From assembly GCA_963774945.1 (NCBI GenBank), contig CAVZHA010000010.1, positions 124,001-188,000 on the forward strand: 64,000 nt of DNA, in the 5' to 3' direction. Source of the DNA: Trebonia sp963774945 (GTDB lineage Bacteria; Actinomycetota; Actinomycetes; Streptosporangiales; Streptosporangiaceae). Each line of letters begins with the position of its first letter. Within the stretch, counting starts at the first letter, position 1. Both the position numbers and the translations under genes were made by a program. Positions 36,774 to 45,982 of the stretch are shown here, one piece after another. Under the pieces are notes generated by a model. It ran no database searches and was not told where the DNA came from. It saw nothing but the letters and a program-made list of their open reading frames with translations.

Positions 36774-37671
36774 GTGCGATCGCGGTGCCGTCTGACGCCC
36801 GACCGGTGGCTGCGCGCGGCCATCAGGACCACCCGGCCCCGGCAGTGGCCGAAGAACCTGCTGGTGTTCGCGGCCCCGCTCGCGGCCGCGTCGCTCGGCC
36901 GCGATCACGGCTTTGACTACGCGCTGCTGGCGATGTTCGCGTTCGCGTGCGCGTCGGCGGCGGTGTACTTCATCAACGACGTCGTCGACGTCGAGCGGGA
37001 CCGGCGGCACCCGGTGAAGCGGAATCGGCCGATCGCCTCGGGCGCGCTGCCCGAGCGGCACGCGGTCGTGCTGGCCGTGCTCGCGACCGTGTTCGCGGTC
37101 GGGGCCGGGGTGGTGATCCGCGAGCCGCTGCTCGTCGTCTGCGTGGTCGCGTACCTGTGCGAGTCCTTCCTCTACTCGTTCCGGCTCAAGCACGTGCCGT
37201 TCGTCGAGATGGCGCTGGTCGCGAGCGGGTTCCTGCTGCGGGTGCTCGGCGGGGCGGCGGCGACGCACGTCCCCGTGTCGATCTGGTTCCTGCTGGTCTG
37301 CAGTCTGGGCGCGCTCGGGGTGGCCATCGCCAAGCGGTACACCGAGCTGACCAGCCTGGGCGAGGACGCGGTCCGGCACCGCCCGGTGATGCGGTGGTAC
37401 CGTCCCGGGATGCTGCGGGTCGCGCAGCTGCTGGTCGGGCTGGGCATGATGGCGACGTACCTGATGTGGGCGGCCAACGAGACCACGGCCGCCCGGCCCT
37501 GGCACCTGGTGTCCGCCCTGCCGCTGGCGGCCGCGCTGGTCCGGTTCGGCGCTGCTGACCGCGCGGAAGACCGTCCGCCCGGTGGAGGACCTGATCATGC
37601 GGGACGCGATCATGCTGTGCTTCGAGATCATGTGGCTGGCGCTGTTCTGCGCCGGGCTCTACGTAACGTAA
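36774..37671 (+). CDS. ubiA: Decaprenyl-phosphate phosphoribosyltransferase (UbiA family), frameshifted
   Basis: Polytopic UbiA-superfamily enzyme, homologous to mycobacterial Rv3806c, which makes decaprenylphosphoryl-5-phosphoribose. Signature: RTTRPRQWPKNLLVFAAPLA at the N-terminus and NDVVDVERDRRHPVKRNRPI (the NDxxDxxxD Mg2+ motif). Near 37552 the frame breaks; removing one base gives LLTARKTVRPVEDLIMRDAI and a stop at 37671, about 298 residues. The start is uncertain, because a further one-base slip near 36805 would join a longer upstream frame. It is followed by dprE2 after 10 bp. Confidence 0.85.
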
Positions 37672-37681
37672 GGAAAATCAA

Positions 37682-38434
37682 ATGAGTACTCCGAACGGTC
37701 CCGGGCGCCTGTCTCGCGTTCTATTGCTCGGCGGCGCCAGCGAGATCGGCCTGGCGATCCTCTCCGCCCTCGACCTCGGCCCCGATACCGAGGTGATCCT
37801 GGCCGGCCGTGACCCGCAGCGGCTTGCGGCGGCGGGCAAGTCGCTCGGGCGGCCGGTCGAGGTGGCCGTCTACGACGCGGTTGAGACCGACTCCCATCAG
37901 GCGTTCGCGGACCAGCTCAACGCCGGGGGCGTGCCGGACCTGGTGATCGCCGCGACCGGCGTCCTCATCCCCCAGGAGCAGGCCGAGCGCGACGTGCGGC
38001 AGGCCGCGACGATGATCGAGACCAACTTCACCGGGCACGTCACCGCGCTGCTGGCGTTCGGCGAGGCGATGCGGCGGCGCGGCAGCGGCACGATCGTGGT
38101 GCTGTCCTCGGTCGCCGCCGTCCGGCCGCGCAAGTTCAACTCCGTCTACGGCGCGACCAAGGCGGCGCTTGACGCCTTCGCCCGGGGCTACGCCGATTCG
38201 CTGCACGGCACCGGGGTCCGCGTCCTGCTGGTGCGGCCGGGGTTCGTGATCGGCAAGATGACCGAGGGGATGGCGCCCGCTCCGCTCGCGACCACGCCCG
38301 GCGCGGTCGGGGTCGCGGTCGCCAAGGCGCTGCGCGGCTCTGCGTCCGTCGTCTGGGTGCCGGCCCCGCTGGTCGGCCTGGCCACGGTGATGAAGCTGAT
38401 ACCGCGGCCGGTCTGGCGCACGATGAAGGGCTAG
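37682..38434 (+). CDS. dprE2: DprE2-type decaprenylphosphoryl-2-keto-ribose reductase
   Basis: A 250-residue SDR. The cofactor motif is VLLLGGASEIGLAI, then AATGVLIPQEQAE, and the catalytic Tyr/Lys lie in FNSVYGATKAALDAF; RPGFVIGKMTEGMAPAPL closely matches DprE2 (Rv3791 type). In mycobacteria it reduces the 2-keto intermediate made by DprE1 to decaprenylphosphoryl-arabinose. No dprE1 gene lies between it and ubiA or elsewhere in the window. AAGGAAA precedes the ATG. Confidence 0.87.
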   Translation: MSTPNGPGRLSRVLLLGGASEIGLAILSALDLGPDTEVILAGRDPQRLAAAGKSLGRPVEVAVYDAVETDSHQAFADQLNAGGVPDLVIAATGVLIPQEQAERDVRQAATMIETNFTGHVTALLAFGEAMRRRGSGTIVVLSSVAAVRPRKFNSVYGATKAALDAFARGYADSLHGTGVRVLLVRPGFVIGKMTEGMAPAPLATTPGAVGVAVAKALRGSASVVWVPAPLVGLATVMKLIPRPVWRTMKG

Positions 38435-38458
38435 CGGCAGTTATCCCCGGGGGGACGA

Positions 38459-39181
38459 TTACTTCGCGGTGATCTTGGTCCCGATGCCGTCGTCGCCCTC
38501 GCAGATGGCGCGCATCGCGCCATAGGCCGCCACGTCGAACACGTGCATGGTCAGCGACTGCTCGTTGGCCAGCACGAACGCACTGGTGTCCATGATCCGG
38601 ATATCGGCCGCGAGGGCCTCTTCGTAAGTCAGGGTGGTGAACTTGCCCGCGTCGGGGTTGTGCTTGGGATCGGAGTCGTAGACGCCGTCCACCCCGTGCT
38701 TGGCCACAAGGAGCGCGTCGGCGTCCAGCTCCAGCGCCCGCTGAACGGCCGGGTAGTCGGTGGTCACGTAGGGCTGGCCGATGCCGCCCGCCAGCACCAC
38801 GATGAAGCCGCGCTCGAGGTGGTGCACCGCGCGCAGCCGGATGAACGGCTCGGCCACGCTGTGGATCGGCACCGCGGTCATCACCCGGACGTCCGCGTCG
38901 GTCCGCGCGGTGAGGGCGCCGCGCAGCATCAGCGCGTTCATGACCGTGCCGAGCATGCCGATGTTGTCCGCCTCGGCCCGGCTGATCCCCCAGCCGTCGG
39001 CCATCCGGCCGCGGAAGTAGTTCCCGCCCCCGACCACGACCGCGACCTGCACCCCGAGGCTGTGCACGGACAGCACCTCGTCGGCCACCCGGGCGAGGCT
39101 GGCGGGATCAGCGCCGGTTCCGGCGGCGCCTGCCAGGGCCTCGCCGCTGAGCTTGACCACCACTCTGCGGTATCGCGGCAA
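38459..39181 (-). CDS. UMP kinase paralog (PyrH-like)
   Basis: A 240-residue amino-acid-kinase-fold protein: VVVKLSGEALAG at the N-terminus, VAVVVGGGNYFRG, IGMLGTVMNALML, and ALLVAKHGVDGVYDSDPKHN. It catalyses UMP + ATP to UDP + ADP. The usual pyrH lies with rpsB-tsf-frr; no ribosomal genes are here, so this is probably a second copy with divergence in the mid-region (GGIGQPYVTTDYPAV). The start is TTG 39181 with GGAAGGGG upstream; the open frame extends much further but with shadow-like content. Confidence 0.82.
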   Translation of the reverse strand: MPRYRRVVVKLSGEALAGAAGTGADPASLARVADEVLSVHSLGVQVAVVVGGGNYFRGRMADGWGISRAEADNIGMLGTVMNALMLRGALTARTDADVRVMTAVPIHSVAEPFIRLRAVHHLERGFIVVLAGGIGQPYVTTDYPAVQRALELDADALLVAKHGVDGVYDSDPKHNPDAGKFTTLTYEEALAADIRIMDTSAFVLANEQSLTMHVFDVAAYGAMRAICEGDDGIGTKITAK

Positions 39182-39267
39182 CGTCAAGACCCCTTCCAGA
39201 ACCGTGCTATCTGCACGCCACGGTATCAGGCCGGACGCGGCCGATCGTCGCGCGACCGGCGGGAGGG

Positions 39268-40926
39268 TTAGCCTTTCGCGTCTGCCCAGCAGCGGACGGT
39301 GCTGATGTCGGCGATGAACCGGACCGGCCCGCCGGGCGCCCAGCGCCGCGCGGTCTCGGTCAGGCAGTCGCCGACCAGCTCCGCCGCCTGCGTCGCGTGG
39401 TCCTCGGGGACGTGCACGAGCAGCTCGTCGTGGAGGCAGAGCACGATCCGCGCGCCGAGCGGCGCCGCCCGGGCCCGGACGGTGACGGCCCACATCTTGA
39501 ACAACTCGGCCGCCGCCCCCTGGATCACCGCGTTCCGCCCGTACCGGCCGCGGCCGGTACGGGCGCCGGCCGACTCGGCGACGGCCGCGCCGGCGCCGCC
39601 GGACATCCGGATCAGCCTGCCGCCGTAGGTGCGCAGGTCCTGCCCGGCCTGCGCTGAGCGGTCGGCCGCGTCGAGGTAGCCCATGGCGACCGGGTAGGCG
39701 GACCGCATCCGCCGCCCGGCGGTGCCGCCGTGCCCGGTCGTCTGCCCGTACATCGCGGCGATCATCGCGACCTTGGCGGTAGGCCGGTCGACGCCGAGCT
39801 GGGCGGCCACCGGCAGGTACATGTCGTCGGCCGCGGTGGCGGCGGCGAGCGCGGCGTCGCCGGAGACGGCGGCGAGCACCCGGGGCTCGATCTGCCCGAG
39901 GTCGGCCCGGACGAACAGGTGCCCCGGCTCGGCGATGACCGCCCGGCGGAGCAGGGCGGGCATGTTGTGCAGCCCGCTCGACGCGGTCATCCGCCCGGCC
40001 GCCCCGTCGCAGCCGGTCCAGCTCCCGCGCAGCCGGTCGTCAGGACCGAGGGCCTCGTCCAGCCACGCGTACCCGTAGGTGGTCGATATCCGCTCCGCCT
40101 TGCGCCACTCGAGCAGCGCCGCCACCAGCGGCGACTTGTCCTTGAACTCCTCCAGCCGCCAGGCCCGGGTGTCCTTCACGTCGATGCCGGCCGCGGCAAG
40201 CAGCGTTCGCACCTGGACGTTGCTGCGCAGGTCGGCCAGCACCCCGGCCGGCGCGTGCCTGAGCACCCGCTCGTCCCTGGCCGCCCGGATCTCGGCCGCG
40301 TGGCCGGGGCCGAGCGGCCGCGGTCCGATGATCTCGTCAAGCAGGCCCTCGATGGCCGCCCGGTTCATCGGCAGCCCGTCCGCCGCCAGTTCGGCCGCCA
40401 GCAGCTCGACGGTCGACTCGCTGCGGGCGGTGGCGACCTCGATCCCGCGGTCGCTCTCCGCTGCCAGCGCGGCCCGCTGCAGCTCCGCCGCCTGCAGCGC
40501 CTCGGCCGGGCCCAGGGTCGGCCCGGCCTGCTGCTCGTCGGTGAAGCTGAACAGGTCGGGCTCGCCCGAGGACGGCGACGGAATCTCATCGGCCGGCACC
40601 CCGTGCAGACAGGCCCACACATAGGCGGGGTCGGCCCGCCACCGCCCGGACAGCAGTCGCTGCACCGCCGCGACATCCCAGCACGTCGTCAGCCGGACTC
40701 CGTCGCGGACCAGCGCGCCCGCCGTCTCCTGCGACCAGACCGCCCACCGGGGGCGGATCTCCCGGTCGGCCGCCAGCAGCTGCCCGGGGTCGGCCGCGAT
40801 CGCGTCGTCCGGTACCGCCACCGCGACCGCCCGGCCGGGTTCGACCGTGATCCCGACCAGGCCGCCCTGGCTCAACTGATGCGCGCGCAGCCAGCCAACG
40901 AGGTCCACGTTTACATTCTCCGCCAC
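39268..40926 (-). CDS. Family A DNA polymerase-like protein with degenerate exonuclease domain
   Basis: A 552-residue protein of the actinobacterial PolA-like group annotated as bifunctional 3'-5' exonuclease/DNA polymerase. Polymerase motif A is ADLGQIEPR (341-349), motif B RPTAKVAMIAAMYGQTTG (from 381) and motif C LHDELLV (498-504). The N-terminal 180 residues occupy the exonuclease position but the DxE metal ligands are not evident. Much shorter than DNA polymerase I (about 900), with no 5'-nuclease. Role probably in repair or specialised synthesis. Confidence 0.87.
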   Translation of the reverse strand: MAENVNVDLVGWLRAHQLSQGGLVGITVEPGRAVAVAVPDDAIAADPGQLLAADREIRPRWAVWSQETAGALVRDGVRLTTCWDVAAVQRLLSGRWRADPAYVWACLHGVPADEIPSPSSGEPDLFSFTDEQQAGPTLGPAEALQAAELQRAALAAESDRGIEVATARSESTVELLAAELAADGLPMNRAAIEGLLDEIIGPRPLGPGHAAEIRAARDERVLRHAPAGVLADLRSNVQVRTLLAAAGIDVKDTRAWRLEEFKDKSPLVAALLEWRKAERISTTYGYAWLDEALGPDDRLRGSWTGCDGAAGRMTASSGLHNMPALLRRAVIAEPGHLFVRADLGQIEPRVLAAVSGDAALAAATAADDMYLPVAAQLGVDRPTAKVAMIAAMYGQTTGHGGTAGRRMRSAYPVAMGYLDAADRSAQAGQDLRTYGGRLIRMSGGAGAAVAESAGARTGRGRYGRNAVIQGAAAELFKMWAVTVRARAAPLGARIVLCLHDELLVHVPEDHATQAAELVGDCLTETARRWAPGGPVRFIADISTVRCWADAKG

Positions 40927-41102
40927 GCGCCGACCGTCGAAGCCAGCCGAACAGGTGATCTAAGTACGGCACCCGGTCCCGGTTTACGGGGGGGTATGTG
41001 CCGGGCCGGGTGCCGCTGCGCCCGGGCGGCCGGGGAAACCAGCCGGGCGCGGGCCAAGCGGTCGGAGCGGGAACTCGCCGCCTGGCAGCCCATTAGGAGA
41101 CC

Positions 41103-41888
41103 TTAGCGCGCGCAGAGGCGGGCCAGAACCTCGTCGTGCAGATGCCCGTTGCTGCAGACGACGCTGCCGCCGTCGGGGGTGGCGATCCCGTCCAGACTGG
41201 TGAACCGGCCGCCGGCCTCCTCGACGATCACCTGCAGCGCCGCCAGGTCCCAGAGCGAGACGTCGGGCTCGGCCGAGACGTCGACCGCGCCCTCGGCGAC
41301 CAGCATGTGCGACCAGAAGTCGCCGAACCCGCGGGTCCGCCAGACCGCCTGACTGAGCGCCAGGAACCCGTCCAGCCTGCCCGTCTCGGCCCAGCCGCCG
41401 ACTCCCGAGTACGAGAACGACGCGTCCGCGAGCTTGCCGACCGCTGACACCCGGCACCGGCTGGCGCTGGTCAGCGACTTGCCGGTCCAGGCGCCGCCGC
41501 CCTTGGCGGCCCACCAGCGCCGCCCGAGGGCAGGCGCGGTGACCACCCCCGCCACCACCGCGTCGCCGTCCATGAGGCCGATCAGGGTGGCCCAGACCGG
41601 GACGCCGCGGACATAGTTCTTGGTCGCGTCGATCGGGTCGATGATCCAGCGCCGCGGCCCGCTGCCGGTCTGACCGGACTCCTCGCCGAGCACCGCGTCG
41701 CGCGGCCGCGACCGGCGCAGGATGTTGCGGATCGAGTCCTCGGCCGCCCGGTCGGCGTCGGACACCGGCGTGAGGTCGGGCTTGGTCTCGACCCGCAGGT
41801 CGAGCGCCTTGAACCGCTTGGTCGTAATGTCGTCAGCGGCGTCTGCGAGAACGTGCGCAAACCGCAGATCGTCGTCATAGCTGCCCAC
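41103..41888 (-). CDS. hisN: Histidinol-phosphatase HisN (inositol-monophosphatase family)
   Basis: Mg2+-dependent phosphatase for the histidine pathway, 261 residues from GTG 41888. Family motifs: GEESG, the metal-binding WIIDPIDATKNYVRG, and DVSLWDLAALQVIVEEAGG. The start fits the family N-terminus (YDDDLRFAHVLADAAD); the frame stays open to 41957. It lies downstream of rsgA and aroA on the same strand, an order conserved in streptomycetes. Confidence 0.9.
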   Translation of the reverse strand: MGSYDDDLRFAHVLADAADDITTKRFKALDLRVETKPDLTPVSDADRAAEDSIRNILRRSRPRDAVLGEESGQTGSGPRRWIIDPIDATKNYVRGVPVWATLIGLMDGDAVVAGVVTAPALGRRWWAAKGGGAWTGKSLTSASRCRVSAVGKLADASFSYSGVGGWAETGRLDGFLALSQAVWRTRGFGDFWSHMLVAEGAVDVSAEPDVSLWDLAALQVIVEEAGGRFTSLDGIATPDGGSVVCSNGHLHDEVLARLCAR

Positions 41889-42005
41889 CCGCGAAACGGT
41901 ACCGGTCCCGACGTCCGGCTGACCAGCGGAGAACGTATTGCGGCAGCAAACTGACACGTTGCCGGGACATAATCGAGGCTCGGCCGGGTCGCGCGGTGCC
42001 CCTGG

Positions 42006-43052
42006 TCAGTCGGCCGACTCGCGCGACCGCAGCAGCCGGCGGAGGGACTCCAGGCGCGCCTCGGCGTCGTGCTCGGCCGCCCACTCGTCCAGGGCGCAGT
42101 CCGGCGACAGGTGGTCGCAGCCGGGCGGGCAGGCGGCGGTTCCCTCGACCAGGTCGCCGAAGGCCTCGATGACGCGGTCCGGCGTGACGTGCCCGAGTCC
42201 GAAGCCGCGGACGCCGGGCGTGTCGATCAGCCAGCCGGAATCGTTCGGCAGCGGCAGCGCGATCGCCGACGACGAGGTGTGCCGCCCCTTCCCGGTCACC
42301 GCGTTGACCACCCCGACCGCTCGGCCCGCGTCCGGTACCAGCGCGTTGACGAGGGATGACTTCCCGACTCCGGACTGGCCGATGAGCACGCTGATCCGGC
42401 CGTCGAGCGCCTTGTGCAGCCGGCTCAGCGTCTGCGCGCCCAGCGGCTGCCTGGTGGTCAGCATCGGGATGTCAAGCGGACGGTAGAACGCCCGCAGCTT
42501 GCGCGGGGCAGCCAGGTCGGACTTGGTCAGCACCAGCAGCGGCACGAGGCCCGCGTCGTAGGCGGCGACCAGGCAGCGGTCGATGAACCGGGTCTTGGGC
42601 TCGGGGTCGGCCAGCGCGCTCACGATCACCAGCTGGTCGGCGTTGGCGACCACCACTCGTTCCAGCGGGTCGGTGTCGTCGGCCGAGCGGCGCAGCACGC
42701 TGGTCCGCTCCTCGACCCGGACGATCCGGGCGAGCGACCCGGCGCTGCCCGAGGTGTCGCCCGCCAGCGCCACCCGGTCACCGACCACGACCGAGCCCTT
42801 GCCCAGCTCGCGCGCCTTCATCGCGGTGACCAGCCGCCCCCGGCCGGCGCCGAGGTCGGCGGCCGAGCCCGCGCCCGGGTCGGGGTCCGATTCCGCGTCG
42901 ATGACGCACCCGTACCGACCCCGGTCGACGCTGATCACGAACGCCTCGGGGGCGGACTTGTGCTCCGGGCGGCGGCGGGTGCGCGGCTTCGAGCCCCGGC
43001 CCGCGCGGACCCGGACGTCGTCCTCGTCAAGGTCGGCCGAGCGGTTCCTCAG
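42006..43052 (-). CDS. rsgA: Ribosome small-subunit-dependent GTPase A (RsgA)
   Basis: Circularly permuted GTPase aiding 30S maturation: OB-fold N-terminus, G4 (LTKSDL), G1 (IGQSGVGKSSLVNAL), G3 (DTPGVRGFG), then the zinc motif with CPPGCDHLSPDCALDEW. The first conventional start is GTG 42938, but the upstream frame encodes a conserved actinobacterial N-terminus (DLDEDDVRVRAG, PRTRRRPEHKSAPEAF). It reaches only a CTG at 43052, which overlaps the aroA stop as CTGA. I extend the gene to that codon. 348 residues. Part of the aroA-rsgA-hisN unit. Confidence 0.88.
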   Translation of the reverse strand: MRNRSADLDEDDVRVRAGRGSKPRTRRRPEHKSAPEAFVISVDRGRYGCVIDAESDPDPGAGSAADLGAGRGRLVTAMKARELGKGSVVVGDRVALAGDTSGSAGSLARIVRVEERTSVLRRSADDTDPLERVVVANADQLVIVSALADPEPKTRFIDRCLVAAYDAGLVPLLVLTKSDLAAPRKLRAFYRPLDIPMLTTRQPLGAQTLSRLHKALDGRISVLIGQSGVGKSSLVNALVPDAGRAVGVVNAVTGKGRHTSSSAIALPLPNDSGWLIDTPGVRGFGLGHVTPDRVIEAFGDLVEGTAACPPGCDHLSPDCALDEWAAEHDAEARLESLRRLLRSRESAD

Positions 43053-44365
43053 GGCCGTGGCTCCGCGTCAGGCGCCCCGGTCAGCTCGGCCCAGCGGGCG
43101 GTGAAGTCGGGGAAGGTCTTGCCGACGGTGGCGACGTTGTTCACCTCGATGCCGGGCACGGCCAGCCCGAGCACCGCTGCCGCCATCACCATCCGGTGGT
43201 CGTCGTAGGACTCGAACACGTGCCCGGGCTCGGCCCGCAGCGGCCGGGGCCGGATGGTGAGGCTGTCGGGCAGCTCGGTAACGTCGCCGCCGAGCGCGTT
43301 GATCTCCTTGGTGATCGCCGCCAGCCGGTCGGTCTCCTGCAGCCGGGTGTGCCCCACCCCGGAGAACGTCGACGGGCCCGACGCGACCGCGGCGACCGAG
43401 GTCAGCGGCAGGCAGAGCTCGGGGACGTCGCGCAGGTCGGCCTCGATCCCGTTAATGACGCCAGATCCGGTGACGGTCAGCCCCTCCGGTCCTGACGAGA
43501 CGGCGGCGCCCATCCGGGTGAGCACGTCCAGGATCGCGTCGGCGGGCTGCAGCGAGTCGGCCGGCCAGTCCCTGATCGTCACCGATCCGCCGGTGACCAG
43601 CGCCGCCGCCAGGAACGGGCCCGCGTTGGACAAGTCCGGCTCGACGGTGAAGTCCCCGAGGTTGAGCCGCCCGGGCCGGACCCGCCAGAAGTCCGGTCGC
43701 TCCCCGCCGCCCACTTCCACCTCGGCGCCGGCGCCCCTGATCATCCGCACGGTCATCTCGATATGCGGCACCGACGGAACCGGCGGGCCCTCGTGGTGCA
43801 CCTCAACGCCCTGGTCAAAGCGCGCGGCCGCCAGCAGCAGGCCCGAGACCAGCTGGGACGAGGCGGAGGCGTCGAGGGTGACGGCGCCGCCGGGAACGGC
43901 GCCGGAGCCGTGGATGGTGAACGGCAGCGCCCCGCGCCCTCCGTCGTCGATCGACACGCCGAGCGTGCGGAGGGCGGAGATCAGCGCCCCCATCGGCCGT
44001 TCCCTGGCCCGCGGATCGCCGTCGAACGCCACCGAGGCGGGCGACAGCGCGGTCACCGCGGGGAGGAACCGCATGGTCGTGCCCGAGTTGCCCACGTCGA
44101 CGCTGACCGACGAGCCAGGCTCAATGGAACCGCCAGAGACGGCGAGGTCCGTTCGAGACTCCTCGATCGAGCAGCCGAGGACCCGCAGCGCGGCGAGGGC
44201 AAGGGATGTGTCGCGGGCCTTCAAGATCCCGCGCAGCCGGGACGGCGAGTCGCTGACCGCGGCCAGCATCAGCGCCCGGTTGGATATCGACTTGGAGCCC
44301 GGCAGCCGAAAAGTCGCGCGCACCGGTCCGTGCGCGGAAGGTGCGCGCCAGCGTCCTGATTCCAT
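43049..44365 (-). CDS. aroA: 3-phosphoshikimate 1-carboxyvinyltransferase (EPSP synthase)
   Basis: A 438-residue shikimate-pathway enzyme joining shikimate-3-phosphate and PEP. Signatures: RLPGSKSISNRALMLAA (residues 20-36), VDVGNSGTTMRFL (the LxxGNxGTxxR motif), FDGDPRARERPMGAL, and FESYDDHRMVMAAAV near the end. The active-site GNSGT motif carries no resistance-type change that I can see. Its stop overlaps the rsgA start region. Confidence 0.95.
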   Translation of the reverse strand: MESGRWRAPSAHGPVRATFRLPGSKSISNRALMLAAVSDSPSRLRGILKARDTSLALAALRVLGCSIEESRTDLAVSGGSIEPGSSVSVDVGNSGTTMRFLPAVTALSPASVAFDGDPRARERPMGALISALRTLGVSIDDGGRGALPFTIHGSGAVPGGAVTLDASASSQLVSGLLLAAARFDQGVEVHHEGPPVPSVPHIEMTVRMIRGAGAEVEVGGGERPDFWRVRPGRLNLGDFTVEPDLSNAGPFLAAALVTGGSVTIRDWPADSLQPADAILDVLTRMGAAVSSGPEGLTVTGSGVINGIEADLRDVPELCLPLTSVAAVASGPSTFSGVGHTRLQETDRLAAITKEINALGGDVTELPDSLTIRPRPLRAEPGHVFESYDDHRMVMAAAVLGLAVPGIEVNNVATVGKTFPDFTARWAELTGAPDAEPRP

Positions 44366-44403
44366 AACCTTGAGGGTATCGGTTGACTCGGAAGGAGTCG
44401 CTC

Positions 44404-45123
44404 ATGTGCGGTCGGTTCGTCTCCGCTCGTAAACGAGCTGAGTTGCTGGCGGAGTTCGCCGTCCAGCGGGACGCCGTTCCCGCCGAGCGCGCGGCCGACT
44501 ACGCCGACTACAACGTGGCGCCGACCAAGCGGATCTACGCGGTGATGGACCACAAGGAGGAGCGCGAGCTCCGGCTGCTCCGCTGGGGACTGGTGCCGTT
44601 CTGGGCCAAGGACGTCAAGGGCGGCGCCCGGCTGATCAACGCGCGGTCCGAGACGGTCGCGGTCAAGCCGGCCTTCCGCGCCGCCTTCGCCAAGCGCCGC
44701 TGCCTGATCCCGGCCGACGGCTACTACGAGTGGCAGACCGAGCCGGAGTCGAAGGCCAAGCAGCCGTTCTACATCTACCGGACCGACGGCGGCATCCTCG
44801 CCTTCGCCGGCCTGTACGAGCTCTGGCGGAACCAGGAAGTGCCGGAAGATCACGAGGACGCCTGGTACTGGTCGGGCACCATCATCACGACCGACGCGAC
44901 CGACGAGATCGGCCAGATCCACGACCGGACCCCGATGGTGATCGGCCAGGCCGACTGGGCGGACTGGCTCGACCCCGCCAACAACGAGAAAGACCACCTG
45001 CTCACCACCATGCACCCGGCCGTCTCGTCCGGTTCTGGCGGCCTGGCCGTCCGCCGCGTCTCCACCGAGGTCAACTCCGTCCGCAACAACGGAGCGTCCC
45101 TAGTCGAAGCCCTGTCGGACTAG
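44404..45123 (+). CDS. SRAP-domain protein (YedK/HMCES-like), abasic-site protector
   Basis: A 239-residue SOS-response-associated peptidase-fold protein that forms a covalent link with abasic sites in single-stranded DNA. The catalytic Cys2 (MCGRFVSA) fixes the start at ATG 44404 with GAAGGAG upstream. Other active-site elements: NVAPTK, LINARSET, CLIPADGYYEW and the His in QIHDRTPMV. Divergent from aroA with a short promoter region between. Confidence 0.93.
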   Translation: MCGRFVSARKRAELLAEFAVQRDAVPAERAADYADYNVAPTKRIYAVMDHKEERELRLLRWGLVPFWAKDVKGGARLINARSETVAVKPAFRAAFAKRRCLIPADGYYEWQTEPESKAKQPFYIYRTDGGILAFAGLYELWRNQEVPEDHEDAWYWSGTIITTDATDEIGQIHDRTPMVIGQADWADWLDPANNEKDHLLTTMHPAVSSGSGGLAVRRVSTEVNSVRNNGASLVEALSD

Positions 45124-45199
45124 GAACCGCCCCCAGCCACCGCGCCCGGCCGCGACCGCCCCAGCCGCCTAGCCCCGCACACCCCAGGAGCGGGCAGAC

Positions 45200-45982
45200 T
45201 CAGCGCCTGACGGCGCAGGTGACGAGCTGGGTTCCGACTGAGTCGTCGGCGCGGGCGCGCAGCTCCGCGTTGACCAGGGCGCCGAACCGGGCCGGGTCGC
45301 GTGCGAGCAGGTAGCTGACCGTCTGCGGGGAGAACACCGTGCGCGGCCTGATCCAGCTGACCTCGAGCCCGCAGCCGGTGAGCAGCTCGCTGAGCTGCTC
45401 GGACCCGTAGCAGCGGGTGATGGTGCCGTCCGGCCACGGGATCAGCACCACGTCGGCGTTGGGCACGTCCACCAGGTGCGGCCAGCGGTGCTGCTCGGCC
45501 AGCACCGCCATCCCGAACGTGAGCGAGTCCACGCAGGCGAACACCCGCCCGCCCGGCCGCAGCACGCGGGCGATCTCGGTCACGAGATCCTCGGCCGCCA
45601 GCCGCAGCGAAAGGGCGCGGTCCTCGGCGATCACCCCGTCCGCGCACCCGTCGGCGAGGAACTCAAGCCCGCCCCCCTCGGCCGTTACGGTAACCAGCCG
45701 GCCAGGACCCTCGGCCGCGCGGGCCGGCGGCACCAGGCTCGCCGCCTCCGGCAGCGCGGCCGGATCGATCACTCGCAGGACGCTGTGGCCGGCCCGCACG
45801 GCGACCTCGGCCGCCCGCGAGCCGGGTCCGGAGATGTCGATGAAAAGCTCCGGCGCGGCCGGCAGCCAGCTCGTGAGCTGGGCGAGGGCGACGGCGGCGT
45901 GAAAGCGCGGATAGTCGGCGGCAGGACCGGCGTCCGGGGAGGCGCTGGCGGTATGCCTGATATCTGGAGATATCGGCTGCAC
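45200..45982 (-). CDS. Class I SAM-dependent methyltransferase
   Basis: A 260-residue protein with a degenerate motif I (LFIDISGPGSRAAEVAV), a typical motif IV/V region (DGVIAEDRALSL, EIARVLRPGGRVFACVDS) and YGSEQLSELLTGCGLEV. The GTG start at 45982 has AGGAG upstream; the frame is open to 46057. Divergent from sigR. Substrate unknown. Confidence 0.8.
   Translation of the reverse strand: MQPISPDIRHTASASPDAGPAADYPRFHAAVALAQLTSWLPAAPELFIDISGPGSRAAEVAVRAGHSVLRVIDPAALPEAASLVPPARAAEGPGRLVTVTAEGGGLEFLADGCADGVIAEDRALSLRLAAEDLVTEIARVLRPGGRVFACVDSLTFGMAVLAEQHRWPHLVDVPNADVVLIPWPDGTITRCYGSEQLSELLTGCGLEVSWIRPRTVFSPQTVSYLLARDPARFGALVNAELRARADDSVGTQLVTCAVRR

Noticed and set aside
39730..41106. Plus-strand ORF opposite the polymerase gene
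   Set aside because: Antisense and without motifs.
40996..41106. 36-residue Cys-containing plus-strand ORF (ATG after a G run)
   Set aside because: Could be a small protein, but it lies at the hisN 3' end with no conserved features I recognise; too weak to annotate.
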